Positions 1 through 8,933 of a stretch of DNA of 58,277 bases are shown piece by piece. The stretch comes from Myxococcales bacterium (GTDB lineage: Bacteria; Myxococcota; Myxococcia; Myxococcales; Myxococcaceae): NCBI GenBank assembly GCA_030681895.1, contig JAUXRI010000163.1:1-58277 (forward strand), in the 5' to 3' direction. Within the stretch, counting starts at the first letter, position 1, and each line of letters begins with the position of its first letter. Both the position numbers and the translations under genes were made by a program. Under the pieces are notes generated by a model. That model searched no databases and was not told the origin of the DNA. It was given only the letters and a program-made list of their open reading frames with translations.

Positions 1-760
1 AGCCCGGGGCACAGGCGCCCGAGACACAGCGGCTCCCCGGAGCGCAGACCATGCCGCACGTGCCGCAATTCAAGACGTCTCTCTGGGTGTCGACGCAGAA
101 CGGTCCGCACGCACTGGTGCCCGAGGGACAGGTGACACCGCACGTCCCCGCGAGGCACGCGAGCCCGGGAGGACAGGCCATGCCGCACGCTCCGCAGTTG
201 GCGCGGTCGTGACGTGGGTCGACGCAGCTGGCTCCACACGAGATGAGCGGCATCGCACACGCGCTGGTGCACATGCCGTCAACGCAGACTCCAGCCGAAC
301 AATCGGTGTTGCGAGCACACGCGCCGCCGCTCGCGCACGGGCCGCACGACGCGCCGCCACAATCGACGCCCGTCTCAAGCCCGTTCTTCCGCCCGTCGGT
401 GCAGCTCGGCGCCGCACAACGTCCCGAGTCGCAGCCGCCGCTCAGGCAATCGGTCGGCGCTGCGCATGTGGCCGACTCCGCACAGCCTCCACACGCGCCG
501 CCACAGTCGACATCAGACTCGTCGCCGCCCTTCACGCCGTCGAGACAGGACGACACGACGCAGACCCGCTTCGCGCAGCGCGCCGTGGCGCAGTCTTCGT
601 TGGTGAGGCACGCCGCGCCTTTCGCACACGGCGCACAGTCGGGCCCGCCACAGTCGACGTCGCTCTCCTGGCCGTTCTTCCGCGCGTCATCACACAGCGC
701 CGCCGGCCTCGTGCTGCAGCCCGCGATGATGACCAACACGAGCGTCAGCAGGCGGAGCAT
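1..760 (-). CDS. Cys-rich repeat lipoprotein, 3' end outside window
   Basis: Reading from an ATG at 760 toward position 1, one frame stays open without a stop, so the C-terminus lies outside the window. The protein starts with a lipoprotein signal: a hydrophobic run ending in IIAGC with the lipid Cys at about residue 15. Two repeat types follow. The first has the pattern NGxExDVDCGG followed by CxxC. The second, near the left edge, has the pattern CVDPRxDxxNCGxCGxxC, which resembles Stig1-like Cys-rich repeats. The start codon lies inside the end of the upstream paralogue (16-base overlap), so this is the fifth and last visible gene of the cyclase operon. It is probably an outer-surface or periplasmic, disulfide-rich lipoprotein; its ligand is unknown. 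Confidence 0.75.
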   Translation of the reverse strand, partial: MLRLLTLVLVIIAGCSTRPAALCDDARKNGQESDVDCGGPDCAPCAKGAACLTNEDCATARCAKRVCVVSSCLDGVKGGDESDVDCGGACGGCAESATCAAPTDCLSGGCDSGRCAAPSCTDGRKNGLETGVDCGGASCGPCASGGACARNTDCSAGVCVDGMCTSACAMPLISCGASCVDPRHDRANCGACGMACPPGLACLAGTCGVTCPSGTSACGPFCVDTQRDVLNCGTCGMVCAPGSRCVSGACAPG

Positions 761-2058
761 TGGAGGTTCCCGTTGCAGTTGTGAAAGCCACCAGGACACG
801 GTGGGTCGAGCGGAATCTGCGCAGGGCGCGGAATCATCATCGTGTCTTCACACATGCAGCTCAGCTGCCCGTTGCAGGCCTGACAGCCAGTGCAGGTCAG
901 CTGGTACTGGCCCATGGGTAGAGGCCCGCAACACTGGCCACCGGTGCACGACTCCTGCGCTGCGCACGGTCGATTGCAGCCGCCGCAGTGGAGTGGAGAG
1001 ACCAACAGCTCGGCTTCGCAGCCATCCGGAATGGTCCCGTTACAGTCTTCGAAGCCCGGCTGACACGCTCCGATGATGCAGGTCGTGTTCGCGCAGGCAG
1101 GGGCGGCGTGAGGCGGCGGCGGACACGGCTGGCCACACATGCCGCAGTGGTCCGGGTCGAAGCGCGGGTCGACACAGAGCGCGCCGCCGTTGCACGAGAG
1201 CAGCGGTGATTGACACGCCGTGACGCACATTCCGCCGACGCACGATGCGCCCGGCGCGCACGGCATGTTGCAGCCACCGCAGTGCTGTGGATCTCGTTGC
1301 GTCGACACGCACCGGCCGCCGCACGACTCCTGTCCCAGCGGGCACGGAGGCAGGCACCCACCGCCGACGCAGACCGAGCCGGACACGCACGGCATGTTGC
1401 ACGCGCCGCAGTGAGCCGGGTTGGAGGCCGGGTCGACACACGCGCCGGCGCACAGCTGCGTGCCGCCGAGACAGACCAGCGTGCACTGGCTGTTGGAGCA
1501 GAAGCGGTCGGCCGCGCAGGTGGTGCCGCACAGACCGCAGTTCGCGCGGTCGGTTCGAGGGTCGACGCACACGCCGTTGCAGAAGAGGAGCGGCGCCGCG
1601 CAGCGAGTTCCACACCGGCCGTCGACACACTCACCCGTCGCGCAGTCGGTCGTTCGGCTGCAGGTCTGTCCCATCGCGCACGTCGGGCACCCGCCGCCAC
1701 AGTCGACGTCGGTCTCGAGCCCGTCGCGCTGCTGATTCGTGCACGACGCCGTGGCGCATCCGCCATCGACACAGGAAGAACATGGAGAGCACGCGCCGCC
1801 GCAATCGACCTCGGTCTCGGAGCCGTTCTGAACGCCGTCATCACACGAGGGCGCCGCGCAGCGATTGAGAACGCACACCGAGCTCGAGCAGTCGCCGTCG
1901 GCGAGACAGAGCCCGTTCGTCGCGCAGCCCGCGCAGACACCACCACCACAGTCGAGATCGGTCTCTCGGCCGTTGAGCCGGCCATCGGCGCAGTCGGCAG
2001 GCCGCTGCGTGATGAGCTGACAGCCCGTCGTGAGCAGCAGGAGGAAGACGACTCTCAT
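745..2058 (-). CDS. Cys-rich Stig1-like repeat lipoprotein
   Basis: The protein is 437 residues with an ATG at 2058 that overlaps the cyclase stop in an ATGA. The signal peptide ends in LLTTGC (lipid Cys at about residue 13). Three N-terminal modules of the type NGxETDxDCGG plus CxxC are followed by modules such as CVDPRTDRANCGLCGTTC, which resemble Stig1-like repeats. The C-terminal 70 residues form another Cys-rich segment ending in CNGNLQCSAC. Almost every Cys sits in a regular spacing, which implies many disulfides and export. A longer in-frame ORF begins further upstream, but that extension lies inside the cyclase gene and lacks a signal peptide. Such proteins are sometimes mis-named as biosynthetic enzymes; I see no enzyme motif. 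Confidence 0.85.
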   Translation of the reverse strand: MRVVFLLLLTTGCQLITQRPADCADGRLNGRETDLDCGGGVCAGCATNGLCLADGDCSSSVCVLNRCAAPSCDDGVQNGSETEVDCGGACSPCSSCVDGGCATASCTNQQRDGLETDVDCGGGCPTCAMGQTCSRTTDCATGECVDGRCGTRCAAPLLFCNGVCVDPRTDRANCGLCGTTCAADRFCSNSQCTLVCLGGTQLCAGACVDPASNPAHCGACNMPCVSGSVCVGGGCLPPCPLGQESCGGRCVSTQRDPQHCGGCNMPCAPGASCVGGMCVTACQSPLLSCNGGALCVDPRFDPDHCGMCGQPCPPPPHAAPACANTTCIIGACQPGFEDCNGTIPDGCEAELLVSPLHCGGCNRPCAAQESCTGGQCCGPLPMGQYQLTCTGCQACNGQLSCMCEDTMMIPRPAQIPLDPPCPGGFHNCNGNLQCSAC

Positions 2059-4979
2059 GACGTCACCAACACAGACTCGGCGATGACTGGAGCCACCGGA
2101 GCCGCGCCGCCGCGCGCTGCTTCGAGCAAGGCCTTCAGCTCCGGAGCCACCGACGTCAGCCGCAGGTACACCACGTTCGGCCGCACGTTCGTCTTGAGCA
2201 CCTTGCCGTAGAGGTCGCCGTTTCGCAGCGCGCCTCCCTCGACGACTCGTAGTTGCAGATCGCTCAGCGTCGGCAGGTCCTCGTCGACTTTGAGCTCGAG
2301 GCCGAGCTCCGAGAGCGCCTCGACGTGCGCGACGTGGGTCAGCTCGCCGACCTGCTTGGACTTGATGGTGGCGTAGCGGAGCTCGATGGGCGTCTTCGGA
2401 GTCACGAGCTCCTCGGTCGCCGTCTGCAGCTTCACGTCGAACGGCGCACCGACCGCCAGCGCTTCGTGAATCGTCATGGTGCCCTTCACGCCCTTGGGCG
2501 AGACGACCTGCGAGGTGCCGAGGGTGAGCGCGTCGCCGCACCGCTCGCGGGTCTGCTCCGAGATGAGCACCTGCCCGCCGACGGTGAACGACTCGACGCG
2601 TGAGGTGAGGTTGATGGTCGCGCCGACGATGCCGTACTTCGCGCGCAGCTCCGAGCCGATGTTCCCGAGCACCACTTCTCCGCTGTGCACGCCGATGCCC
2701 ATCTCGACCTCGGGCAGCTCGTGCGACGCGTTCCACCGGTTGATCTCCGGCATCGCGTTGAGCATCTCGATGGCGCAGGCCACGGCGCGCTTCTCGGTGT
2801 CCTGAAGCGGCAGCGGCGCACCGAACACCACGAGAATCGCGTCACCGATGAACTCGTCGATGGTGCCGCCGTAGCGCGCGATGATGCGCGTCATCGACTC
2901 GAGGTAGTGGTTGAGCAGCTTGACGACGTCCTCCGGCTCCATCGAGCCGCACATGCTCGTGAAGCCACGCAGGTCGGTCATCATGATGGTGACGAAGCCG
3001 CGCTGGCCACCGAGGCGAAGGCCGTCGGGAGAGTCGAGCAGGGCCTGCACCACCTGCTCGGTGAGGTAGCGCCCGAACGTCTGCCGGACGAACTCGCGCT
3101 CGCTCTCGGACTTCGCGTGCGCCCGACGTGCCGCGCGCCCACCCATGATGAGGCAGAGCACCGAGCTGCCCACCACCGCGAGCGACGGGCTGACGGCCGG
3201 CACGTGCAGGCCCGACGACGAGAGCAGGAAGGACGTCGTGAGCAGCGTGAGCACCAACAGCGCGTTGAGGAGCAAACCGGCGCCCGTCGAGAGCGACACG
3301 CCCACCGCCGCCGCGACGAGCGCCGCGAGGACGACCACCAACGCGTTCACCCAGCCCGGAGCCTGATGGAAGAAGTCGTCGCGCAGCAGGTTCGCCAGCA
3401 TCGTCGCGTGGTGCTCGACGCCGGGGAGTTCACCCAGCGGCGTGGTGCGCAGGTCGGCCGCCGCCAGCGCCGTCGAGCCGACGAAGACGTGTTTGCCGGT
3501 GAGCGACGACGGGTCTCCGCCGTTGCTCCTGGTGGTCGCGATGGTGGTGGCGAACTTCAGCGTCTGCTCGTCGACCATCTCGAAGTCGGGCGCTGCGAGC
3601 GCGGGGCTTCCGCTCGTGAACTCCAGCTCGAGAATGCGGCCCGGGTCTGGCGAGTAGCGCGCGGTGCCACGAAGCACGGCGCCTGCGGCGAGCTGCGCGG
3701 GGTCGATGGACGACAGCGGTACCACGAGGCCGTCGCGCGTCACCTTCGTCTGGTCGTCGAGCTTGAAGCGTTGGTCCTCTCCGAGCGGGTTGCCCGTCAG
3801 CGTCAGCGTCGAGTCGGCGCGCACCAGCGACCAGAGCGGCACGTAGGCCACTGGACCGTCACCACGCGTGTCATGGCGGCCCTGGTACCGAACGCGCGTG
3901 CGGCCGAGCCGGTCGATGGGAATGCGTCGTTTGCCACCGAGGTCGACATGCGAGCCCGGGACGATCCGAATCGCCGACAACGGAACGCCGAGGTGCTGCG
4001 CCGCGATTCGCAACGACAACGATGGCAACAGCCGGTCACGAAGCCGCGCGACGAGCAGCGAGTGACGGAGCACGTCGTCTCCACCATCGAGCAGCACGTT
4101 CGCCATCGCGATGGCGTGGGCCGACCGCGCGACCGGGTCGACGACCGGGTTCGGCGCCGCGTCACCACCAACGAGGTCGGTGTACTCGGGCAGCGACGCG
4201 GCCGAGTCGTGCCAGGGAATCGAGTTCGCATCGAGCGCACGCAGCGCGGGCTCCGACATCGTGGGCCGCGACTCACCGGTGAGCCGCGCGATGGTGAAGG
4301 TGAACGTGACGTTGCTCGAGCGGCGAACGGCGTCGCCCACGGCCGTATCCCACTCCGGGTGCTCTCGTGACGGGTCGACGAGCGAGACGTCGAAGGTGAG
4401 GCTCGCAGGCTTCGCAGCCGACACGACATCGATGAGGCGTGCGTAGTTGAAGCGCGGCATCGGCCAGCCCAGCCGCGTGATGCTCTCGTCATCGACGGCC
4501 ACGACAACGACGTCTTCCTGACGTACTGCCGAGGGCAGTGCGCGACCGGTGGCCAGCTCGGCCTGTGAGCGCTCGGGGAAGCGGAGCTTGAAGAAAAGAT
4601 CGAGCGCGCGGGTCTCCAGGTAGTCGTCGATGCGAGCCCAGCCGAAGACGGGAATGATGAGCGCCGCCACCACGACGCCGACACCAACGGCACGAAACGC
4701 GCGTGCGCGACGCGGCGGCAACGTCTCGAGGCGATCTTCGACGGCATCGACCCGCGCCAGAATCGACGCGACGAGCGCCCCGAGCACTTCGCGGAGCCGG
4801 TAGATCGCCACCGCAGCGAACAGCACCGCGAGCGCGTGCACCAGCAACGACAGCAACGGAAAGCCAAAGCCCGGCAGTCGCGTCGTCGCAGCCCACGCCG
4901 CCTCATCGCGCGCGAGCCACAGGGCCCCCGCGCCGACGAAGAACGAGAGGCCTGCGAGGTCGACGCGACGCTGGGCCAT
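2055..4979 (-). CDS. CHASE2-domain class III nucleotide cyclase
   Basis: A 974-residue membrane-bound cyclase. In order: two hydrophobic segments (about 40-60 and 97-115), a periplasmic CHASE2 sensor domain (about 120-530), three closely spaced transmembrane helices (about 545-613), a class III catalytic domain (about 655-830) and a C-terminal extension (about 850-974). Metal-binding aspartates are D669 in TDLRGFT and D713 in IGDAI. The transition-state Asn and Arg are N790 and R794 in NLTSR. The purine-specifying positions hold Glu (E709) and Gly (G783), not the Lys/Asp pair of standard adenylate cyclases, so cAMP or cGMP cannot be assigned. The start at 4979 was chosen because MAQRRVDL leads into the membrane region and the ATG shares one base with the stop of the FecR gene (TAATG). 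Confidence 0.9.
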   Translation of the reverse strand: MAQRRVDLAGLSFFVGAGALWLARDEAAWAATTRLPGFGFPLLSLLVHALAVLFAAVAIYRLREVLGALVASILARVDAVEDRLETLPPRRARAFRAVGVGVVVAALIIPVFGWARIDDYLETRALDLFFKLRFPERSQAELATGRALPSAVRQEDVVVVAVDDESITRLGWPMPRFNYARLIDVVSAAKPASLTFDVSLVDPSREHPEWDTAVGDAVRRSSNVTFTFTIARLTGESRPTMSEPALRALDANSIPWHDSAASLPEYTDLVGGDAAPNPVVDPVARSAHAIAMANVLLDGGDDVLRHSLLVARLRDRLLPSLSLRIAAQHLGVPLSAIRIVPGSHVDLGGKRRIPIDRLGRTRVRYQGRHDTRGDGPVAYVPLWSLVRADSTLTLTGNPLGEDQRFKLDDQTKVTRDGLVVPLSSIDPAQLAAGAVLRGTARYSPDPGRILELEFTSGSPALAAPDFEMVDEQTLKFATTIATTRSNGGDPSSLTGKHVFVGSTALAAADLRTTPLGELPGVEHHATMLANLLRDDFFHQAPGWVNALVVVLAALVAAAVGVSLSTGAGLLLNALLVLTLLTTSFLLSSSGLHVPAVSPSLAVVGSSVLCLIMGGRAARRAHAKSESEREFVRQTFGRYLTEQVVQALLDSPDGLRLGGQRGFVTIMMTDLRGFTSMCGSMEPEDVVKLLNHYLESMTRIIARYGGTIDEFIGDAILVVFGAPLPLQDTEKRAVACAIEMLNAMPEINRWNASHELPEVEMGIGVHSGEVVLGNIGSELRAKYGIVGATINLTSRVESFTVGGQVLISEQTRERCGDALTLGTSQVVSPKGVKGTMTIHEALAVGAPFDVKLQTATEELVTPKTPIELRYATIKSKQVGELTHVAHVEALSELGLELKVDEDLPTLSDLQLRVVEGGALRNGDLYGKVLKTNVRPNVVYLRLTSVAPELKALLEAARGGAAPVAPVIAESVLVTS

Positions 4980-6163
4980 TATTTGGCCACCGTGAACGCG
5001 TAGACCTTCGACGACGCGCCCGAGAAGCCCTTCGCGTCGACGCCGGTCACGCGCCAGAACCACTTGCCCTTCGCCAGCGGCGTCGGCCACGAGACGGTGG
5101 TGGCGCTGACGGTGGTGCTGGTGAGGTCGACGACGAAGTCTGCGTCGCGCGCGACCTCGACCACGTAGCTCGCGGCCTCGGAGCCGCCTTGCCACTCGAA
5201 GCGGGCGTCGGCGTTGAGCGTGCCCTTCTGCGGGCCGATGACTTGAGGCGCTTCGGGCAACGCGGTGGGCGGCGACGTCTTTCCATCCGCCGACATCACG
5301 GTGCCCTTGCCCGCTGGCACCTCGACGGGCTTCGCGGTCGGATCGTTCGCGGGCGAGATGGCCACCAGGCCTTCGAGCGTCTCGAGCCGCGCTCCTCCGT
5401 TCTCTTCCACGCCGAAGCGGAACTGCGTGCCTCGCACCGACGCGACCGCGACGCGCGTCGACGCCTCGAAGCGCGAACCCTGCGACGCCTTGCGCACGTC
5501 GGCGACGATGCCTCCGGTCAGCACGTCGACCTTCACCTGCCGGTCTCCGCCTGACGGGAGCGAGAGCACCGCCATCTTGATGAGGGACTCGGGCTTCACC
5601 TCGATGCCGCTGCCGTCTTTGAGGTGAATCGTCACCTTCGCGTTGGGGCCCGTCTTCACCAGCTCGTTCACCAGCACGGGCATGCCGGGCTCGGCGGGCT
5701 TCAGCGAGTTCTCCTCGGCGCCGAGGAACGCCGGGCCCGACGTCGCAGCCACCCGCGCGACGACTTCATCAGGCGCGCGCTCCACGTACCGCAACGAGAT
5801 GCCCATCGAGTCGTTGCGCTGCGGCGCCGGCGCCAGGGCGAACACGCGCGCCTTCGGGAGCCCCGCTTCCACCAGCGCCGCGGCGATGGCCTTCGCGCTG
5901 GCGAGCCCCTTGCCGTTCGCGCGCTCCGCGTCGGGCACGATGGCCGCGACCGTCACTGCGCGCACGAGACGATACCGTTCGACCTCCTTCGCGAGGTCGG
6001 CGAGGCAGCCCTGCCCTTCGGGCGTCTTCACCCACGCTTCCGTCACCGGCTTGCCGAGGCGAATGTAGCCAGCCTCGAGCTTCACACCGCCACACCGATC
6101 AGCCGCGCTCGCTGACGTCGCGACGAGCGCACCCAACAGCACGAGGAGTCCATGCGTCTTCAT
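4979..6163 (-). CDS. FecR-domain periplasmic protein
   Basis: A 394-residue exported protein with a signal peptide ending near residue 20 (SASAAD). Residues about 60-135 look like an OmpA-type alpha/beta fold (pattern LASAKAIAAALVEAGLPKARV). Residues about 155-295 carry a FecR domain, with the typical RVAVASVRGTQFRFGVE strand region. The last 90 residues look like a fibronectin type III or similar beta-sandwich (FEWQGGSEAASYVVEVARD). Classical FecR proteins relay outer-membrane signals to sigma factors. Here the gene touches the CHASE2-cyclase gene instead, so the natural inference is that this protein signals to the periplasmic CHASE2 domain. The gene overlaps the OmpA gene by four bases. 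Confidence 0.85.
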   Translation of the reverse strand: MKTHGLLVLLGALVATSASAADRCGGVKLEAGYIRLGKPVTEAWVKTPEGQGCLADLAKEVERYRLVRAVTVAAIVPDAERANGKGLASAKAIAAALVEAGLPKARVFALAPAPQRNDSMGISLRYVERAPDEVVARVAATSGPAFLGAEENSLKPAEPGMPVLVNELVKTGPNAKVTIHLKDGSGIEVKPESLIKMAVLSLPSGGDRQVKVDVLTGGIVADVRKASQGSRFEASTRVAVASVRGTQFRFGVEENGGARLETLEGLVAISPANDPTAKPVEVPAGKGTVMSADGKTSPPTALPEAPQVIGPQKGTLNADARFEWQGGSEAASYVVEVARDADFVVDLTSTTVSATTVSWPTPLAKGKWFWRVTGVDAKGFSGASSKVYAFTVAK

Positions 6164-8910
6164 TTCGCTTCTCCAAGAATCAGGAACTCGACTCTGCGGT
6201 TCTGCTCGCGACCGGCAGCAGTCTTGTTGGTGGCGCGCGGCCGCGTGGGCCCGAAGCCCGTCGCGATGAGGCGCTTGGCGGCGACGCCGCTCTTCACGAG
6301 CACGGCGCGAATCGCCTCGGCGCGCCGCTTCGACAGCTTGATGTTTGCGGCCGCGTTGCCGACGTCGTCGGTGTGGCCCTGAATCTCGAGCGAGATGGTC
6401 GACGCGGCCAGCAACGTGCTCGCGACCTGCTTGAGCAGCGGGAGCGCCGCAGGCTGCAACGTCGCCGACGCCGTCTTGAAGCCGATGACGCCGTTGATGA
6501 CGACCTTGTCCTCCTGGAGCGTGACCGCGCCGACGCCGGTGTCAGGGCAGCCATCGACGTCGTTCTTCCCGTTGATGGTCTCGGCCTCGAACGGGCACTT
6601 GTCCTTCGCGTCGGCGATGCCGTCGTGGTCGTTGTCGGGCTCGGGACAGCCGTCTTCGTCTTCGAAGCCGTCGACGTCTTCGGCGCTGAGTGGGCAGCGG
6701 TCGAGCTCGTCGCTGGTGCCGTCTTTGTCGAGGTCTCCCTCGGCCGCCTTCACGGGTTCAGTGGACGACGGAGGCGCATTCGTCGTCGGCGCCTCGAAGA
6801 ACCCGGCCAACGCGAGCTCGGGAAGCGGCAGGTGCGGGCAGCCGTCGTCGGAGTTCCCCGGCTCGAGCGGGCAGCGGTCGTCGTCGTACCCGACGCCATC
6901 GCCATCGACGTCGGACACCTCGTCGGGACAGCCGTCGTCATCCTTCGTGCCGTTGATGGTCTCGGCGTCCTGCGGGCAGCGGTCCTTCGCGTCGGCCACG
7001 CCGTCGTCGTCGTCGTCGGCCTCGGGACAGCCGTCTTCGTCTTCGAAGCCGTCGCGGTCTTCTTTCGTCACCGGGCAGCGGTCAGCGTCGTCGTCGACCC
7101 CATCGCCGTCACTGTCGAGCGGCGGAGCAACGACGGGCCCTGCGTCGGGGTTGGTCGAAGGCGCGAGCACGTTCGCAGGCGTCGCCGACAGAATTCGCGA
7201 GAGCGCCACGTGCTCTGCCGCCTGGAACTCAGGGCACCCGTCGTCGTCTCGAACACCGTCGAGCGTCTCTGGCTCGAATGGGCAGCGGTCCGCGACGTCG
7301 GCGATGCCATCCTTGTCGGCGTCTGGCGCGAGGTCGGGGCAGCCGTCATCGTCTTCGAACCCGTTCGTGGTCTCGGCCTCCGAGGGGCACCGGTCGACCA
7401 CGTCGGCGAGGCCGTCGTCGTCGTCGTCGAGCTCGGGGCAGCCGTCTTCGTCTTCGAACCCGTCGAGGTCTTCCTTCTGAACCGGGCAGCGATCGGCGTC
7501 GTCGGGAACGCCGTCTCCATCGGAGTCAGCGGTGACGAATGCAACACCCGGAGTCACTCCACCGTCGACACGAATGCCCTGAGAACTCGTCGCAGAGAGG
7601 CCAGCGTCGAGGCTCGGCGTCGGAGCGTTCGTCCCAGCGACACCCCCGTCGACGCGTGAGCTCGGAGGCGGAACGGCGAGCACCGATTCTGGCGCGCGGT
7701 TGACTTGCGGCGCGAGCACCCGAGCCAGCGCAGCGTCGGGCGCCATCGCTGACTCCGGACACCCATCGAGGTCGCGAACGCCGTTCTTCGTCTCGGGCTC
7801 GAACGGGCAGCGGTCGGCGCCATCGGGAATGCCATCGTCGTCCGAGTCGCCACCGGGCCCCGCCGGCCCTGCCATCATCAGCCTTCCGTCACCCGCCACA
7901 CAGCCAGCCGGCGTTCGTCTGGTGTTCTCTGGGCAGGCAGTCTCATCGATGGGCGGCGGCTCGACGACGGCGACGCTGCTGCTCTTTCTCGGAGCCCACG
8001 AGAGCCGGGCGATGGCGCGAAGGTCGGGCGTGCCCGAGGCGCCGAAGAACGCAGTGCCACCCGCGACGCCGAGCAGAATCGTGTCAGCGATGAGCAGGTG
8101 CGCGCCGCCGAGCACCTCGAGGTTCATCCCGTTGAGCGAGAGCGCGTTCTCACCGACGACCTGCATCGCGAACTGAGACTCGGGCCCGATGAAGAGCGAG
8201 TCGTTGAACAGAGACACGCCGAGCGCGAGGCCTCCCTGCGCCTCCGACGCGGCCGTCATGCCGAGCGCTGGAGGCCCGAACGACGCGTACTGCCGGAAGA
8301 GAAAGCCACCTTCGAACGACCAGCGCGCGACGCCAAACGCGCCGGCCATCACCACGCGTGGCCGAAGCCGAAAGCCGGTGTCGCCTTGATGCGTCGACGA
8401 CGTGCCGATGGGCATCCACAGGTCGGCGCCGAGGTGCAACGAGAACGGGTCGACGTCAGCCTGGCCTGCGACACGCACCATCACACCGACGCGAGGGTCG
8501 CCCACGCCAACGCCTTGCAGCGGGCCGACCTGGCTGACGGGCTCGGTGCGGCCGGTCTCGAGGAAGGTGACGGGCAGCGTGCCGCTGAGCACCACGCGGT
8601 CGAACAACGAGCCGGCGAGGTCGACGTGGCCCAGGAGCGCGTTCTCGATGATGGGCGCGATGTCTCCACGGCCCGTGGCCAGCCGGGGCACGAGCGTGTT
8701 GCGCGAGAAGTCTGCGGTGACGCCGACGGCGCCGAACCGAAGGCCCGAGTACCAGGGGCGCTCCACGAGGAACTGCCAGCTGCCGGCCGAGGTGCCGTCG
8801 TAGCGGTGGAGTCGAAAACCACGCTCCTGCGCCAGCGCCGGAGCCGCCGCCCCGAGCAGCAGCAACAACACCATCGTCGGGCCTGCAGCGGGGGAACGTC
8901 GCGACGACAT
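6160..8910 (-). CDS. OmpA-family outer-membrane protein with TSP3 repeats
   Basis: A 916-residue protein. A signal peptide (cut near APALAQ, about residue 27) is followed by a region of about 290 residues rich in alternating beta strands, consistent with an outer-membrane barrel. Nine thrombospondin type 3-like repeats (DxDxDGxxDxxDRCP...DGCP) span about residues 350-790 and should bind calcium. The C-terminal 120 residues are an OmpA peptidoglycan-binding domain (EIQGHTDDVGN, then RRAEAIRAVL, ending NRRVEFLI). First gene of the operon, so it probably anchors the system between outer membrane and cell wall. ATG 13 codons further in is an alternative start with an equally good signal peptide. 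Confidence 0.9.
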   Translation of the reverse strand: MSSRRSPAAGPTMVLLLLLGAAAPALAQERGFRLHRYDGTSAGSWQFLVERPWYSGLRFGAVGVTADFSRNTLVPRLATGRGDIAPIIENALLGHVDLAGSLFDRVVLSGTLPVTFLETGRTEPVSQVGPLQGVGVGDPRVGVMVRVAGQADVDPFSLHLGADLWMPIGTSSTHQGDTGFRLRPRVVMAGAFGVARWSFEGGFLFRQYASFGPPALGMTAASEAQGGLALGVSLFNDSLFIGPESQFAMQVVGENALSLNGMNLEVLGGAHLLIADTILLGVAGGTAFFGASGTPDLRAIARLSWAPRKSSSVAVVEPPPIDETACPENTRRTPAGCVAGDGRLMMAGPAGPGGDSDDDGIPDGADRCPFEPETKNGVRDLDGCPESAMAPDAALARVLAPQVNRAPESVLAVPPPSSRVDGGVAGTNAPTPSLDAGLSATSSQGIRVDGGVTPGVAFVTADSDGDGVPDDADRCPVQKEDLDGFEDEDGCPELDDDDDGLADVVDRCPSEAETTNGFEDDDGCPDLAPDADKDGIADVADRCPFEPETLDGVRDDDGCPEFQAAEHVALSRILSATPANVLAPSTNPDAGPVVAPPLDSDGDGVDDDADRCPVTKEDRDGFEDEDGCPEADDDDDGVADAKDRCPQDAETINGTKDDDGCPDEVSDVDGDGVGYDDDRCPLEPGNSDDGCPHLPLPELALAGFFEAPTTNAPPSSTEPVKAAEGDLDKDGTSDELDRCPLSAEDVDGFEDEDGCPEPDNDHDGIADAKDKCPFEAETINGKNDVDGCPDTGVGAVTLQEDKVVINGVIGFKTASATLQPAALPLLKQVASTLLAASTISLEIQGHTDDVGNAAANIKLSKRRAEAIRAVLVKSGVAAKRLIATGFGPTRPRATNKTAAGREQNRRVEFLILGEAK
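6541..7848 (-). repeat. Nine TSP3-like calcium-binding repeats
   Basis: Imperfect protein-level repeats of about 33-36 residues inside the OmpA-family gene. Each has an Asp-rich loop (DSDGDGVPDDADRCP type) and ends in DGCP. They alternate between forms ending EDLDGFEDEDGCPE and ETxNGxxDxDGCPD, which suggests growth by duplication of a two-repeat unit. The seventh repeat is shorter and irregular, and spacer segments with DAG/Pro-rich sequence separate groups of repeats. Confidence 0.85.
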
Positions 8911-8933
8911 GAACGCGCGAGCCTAGAGGTGGG

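Noticed and set aside
243..1985. Several plus- and minus-strand frames over the Cys-rich lipoprotein genes
   Set aside because: They are frame shadows; only the frames with regular Cys spacing and lipobox signals make sense, including one running off the left edge.
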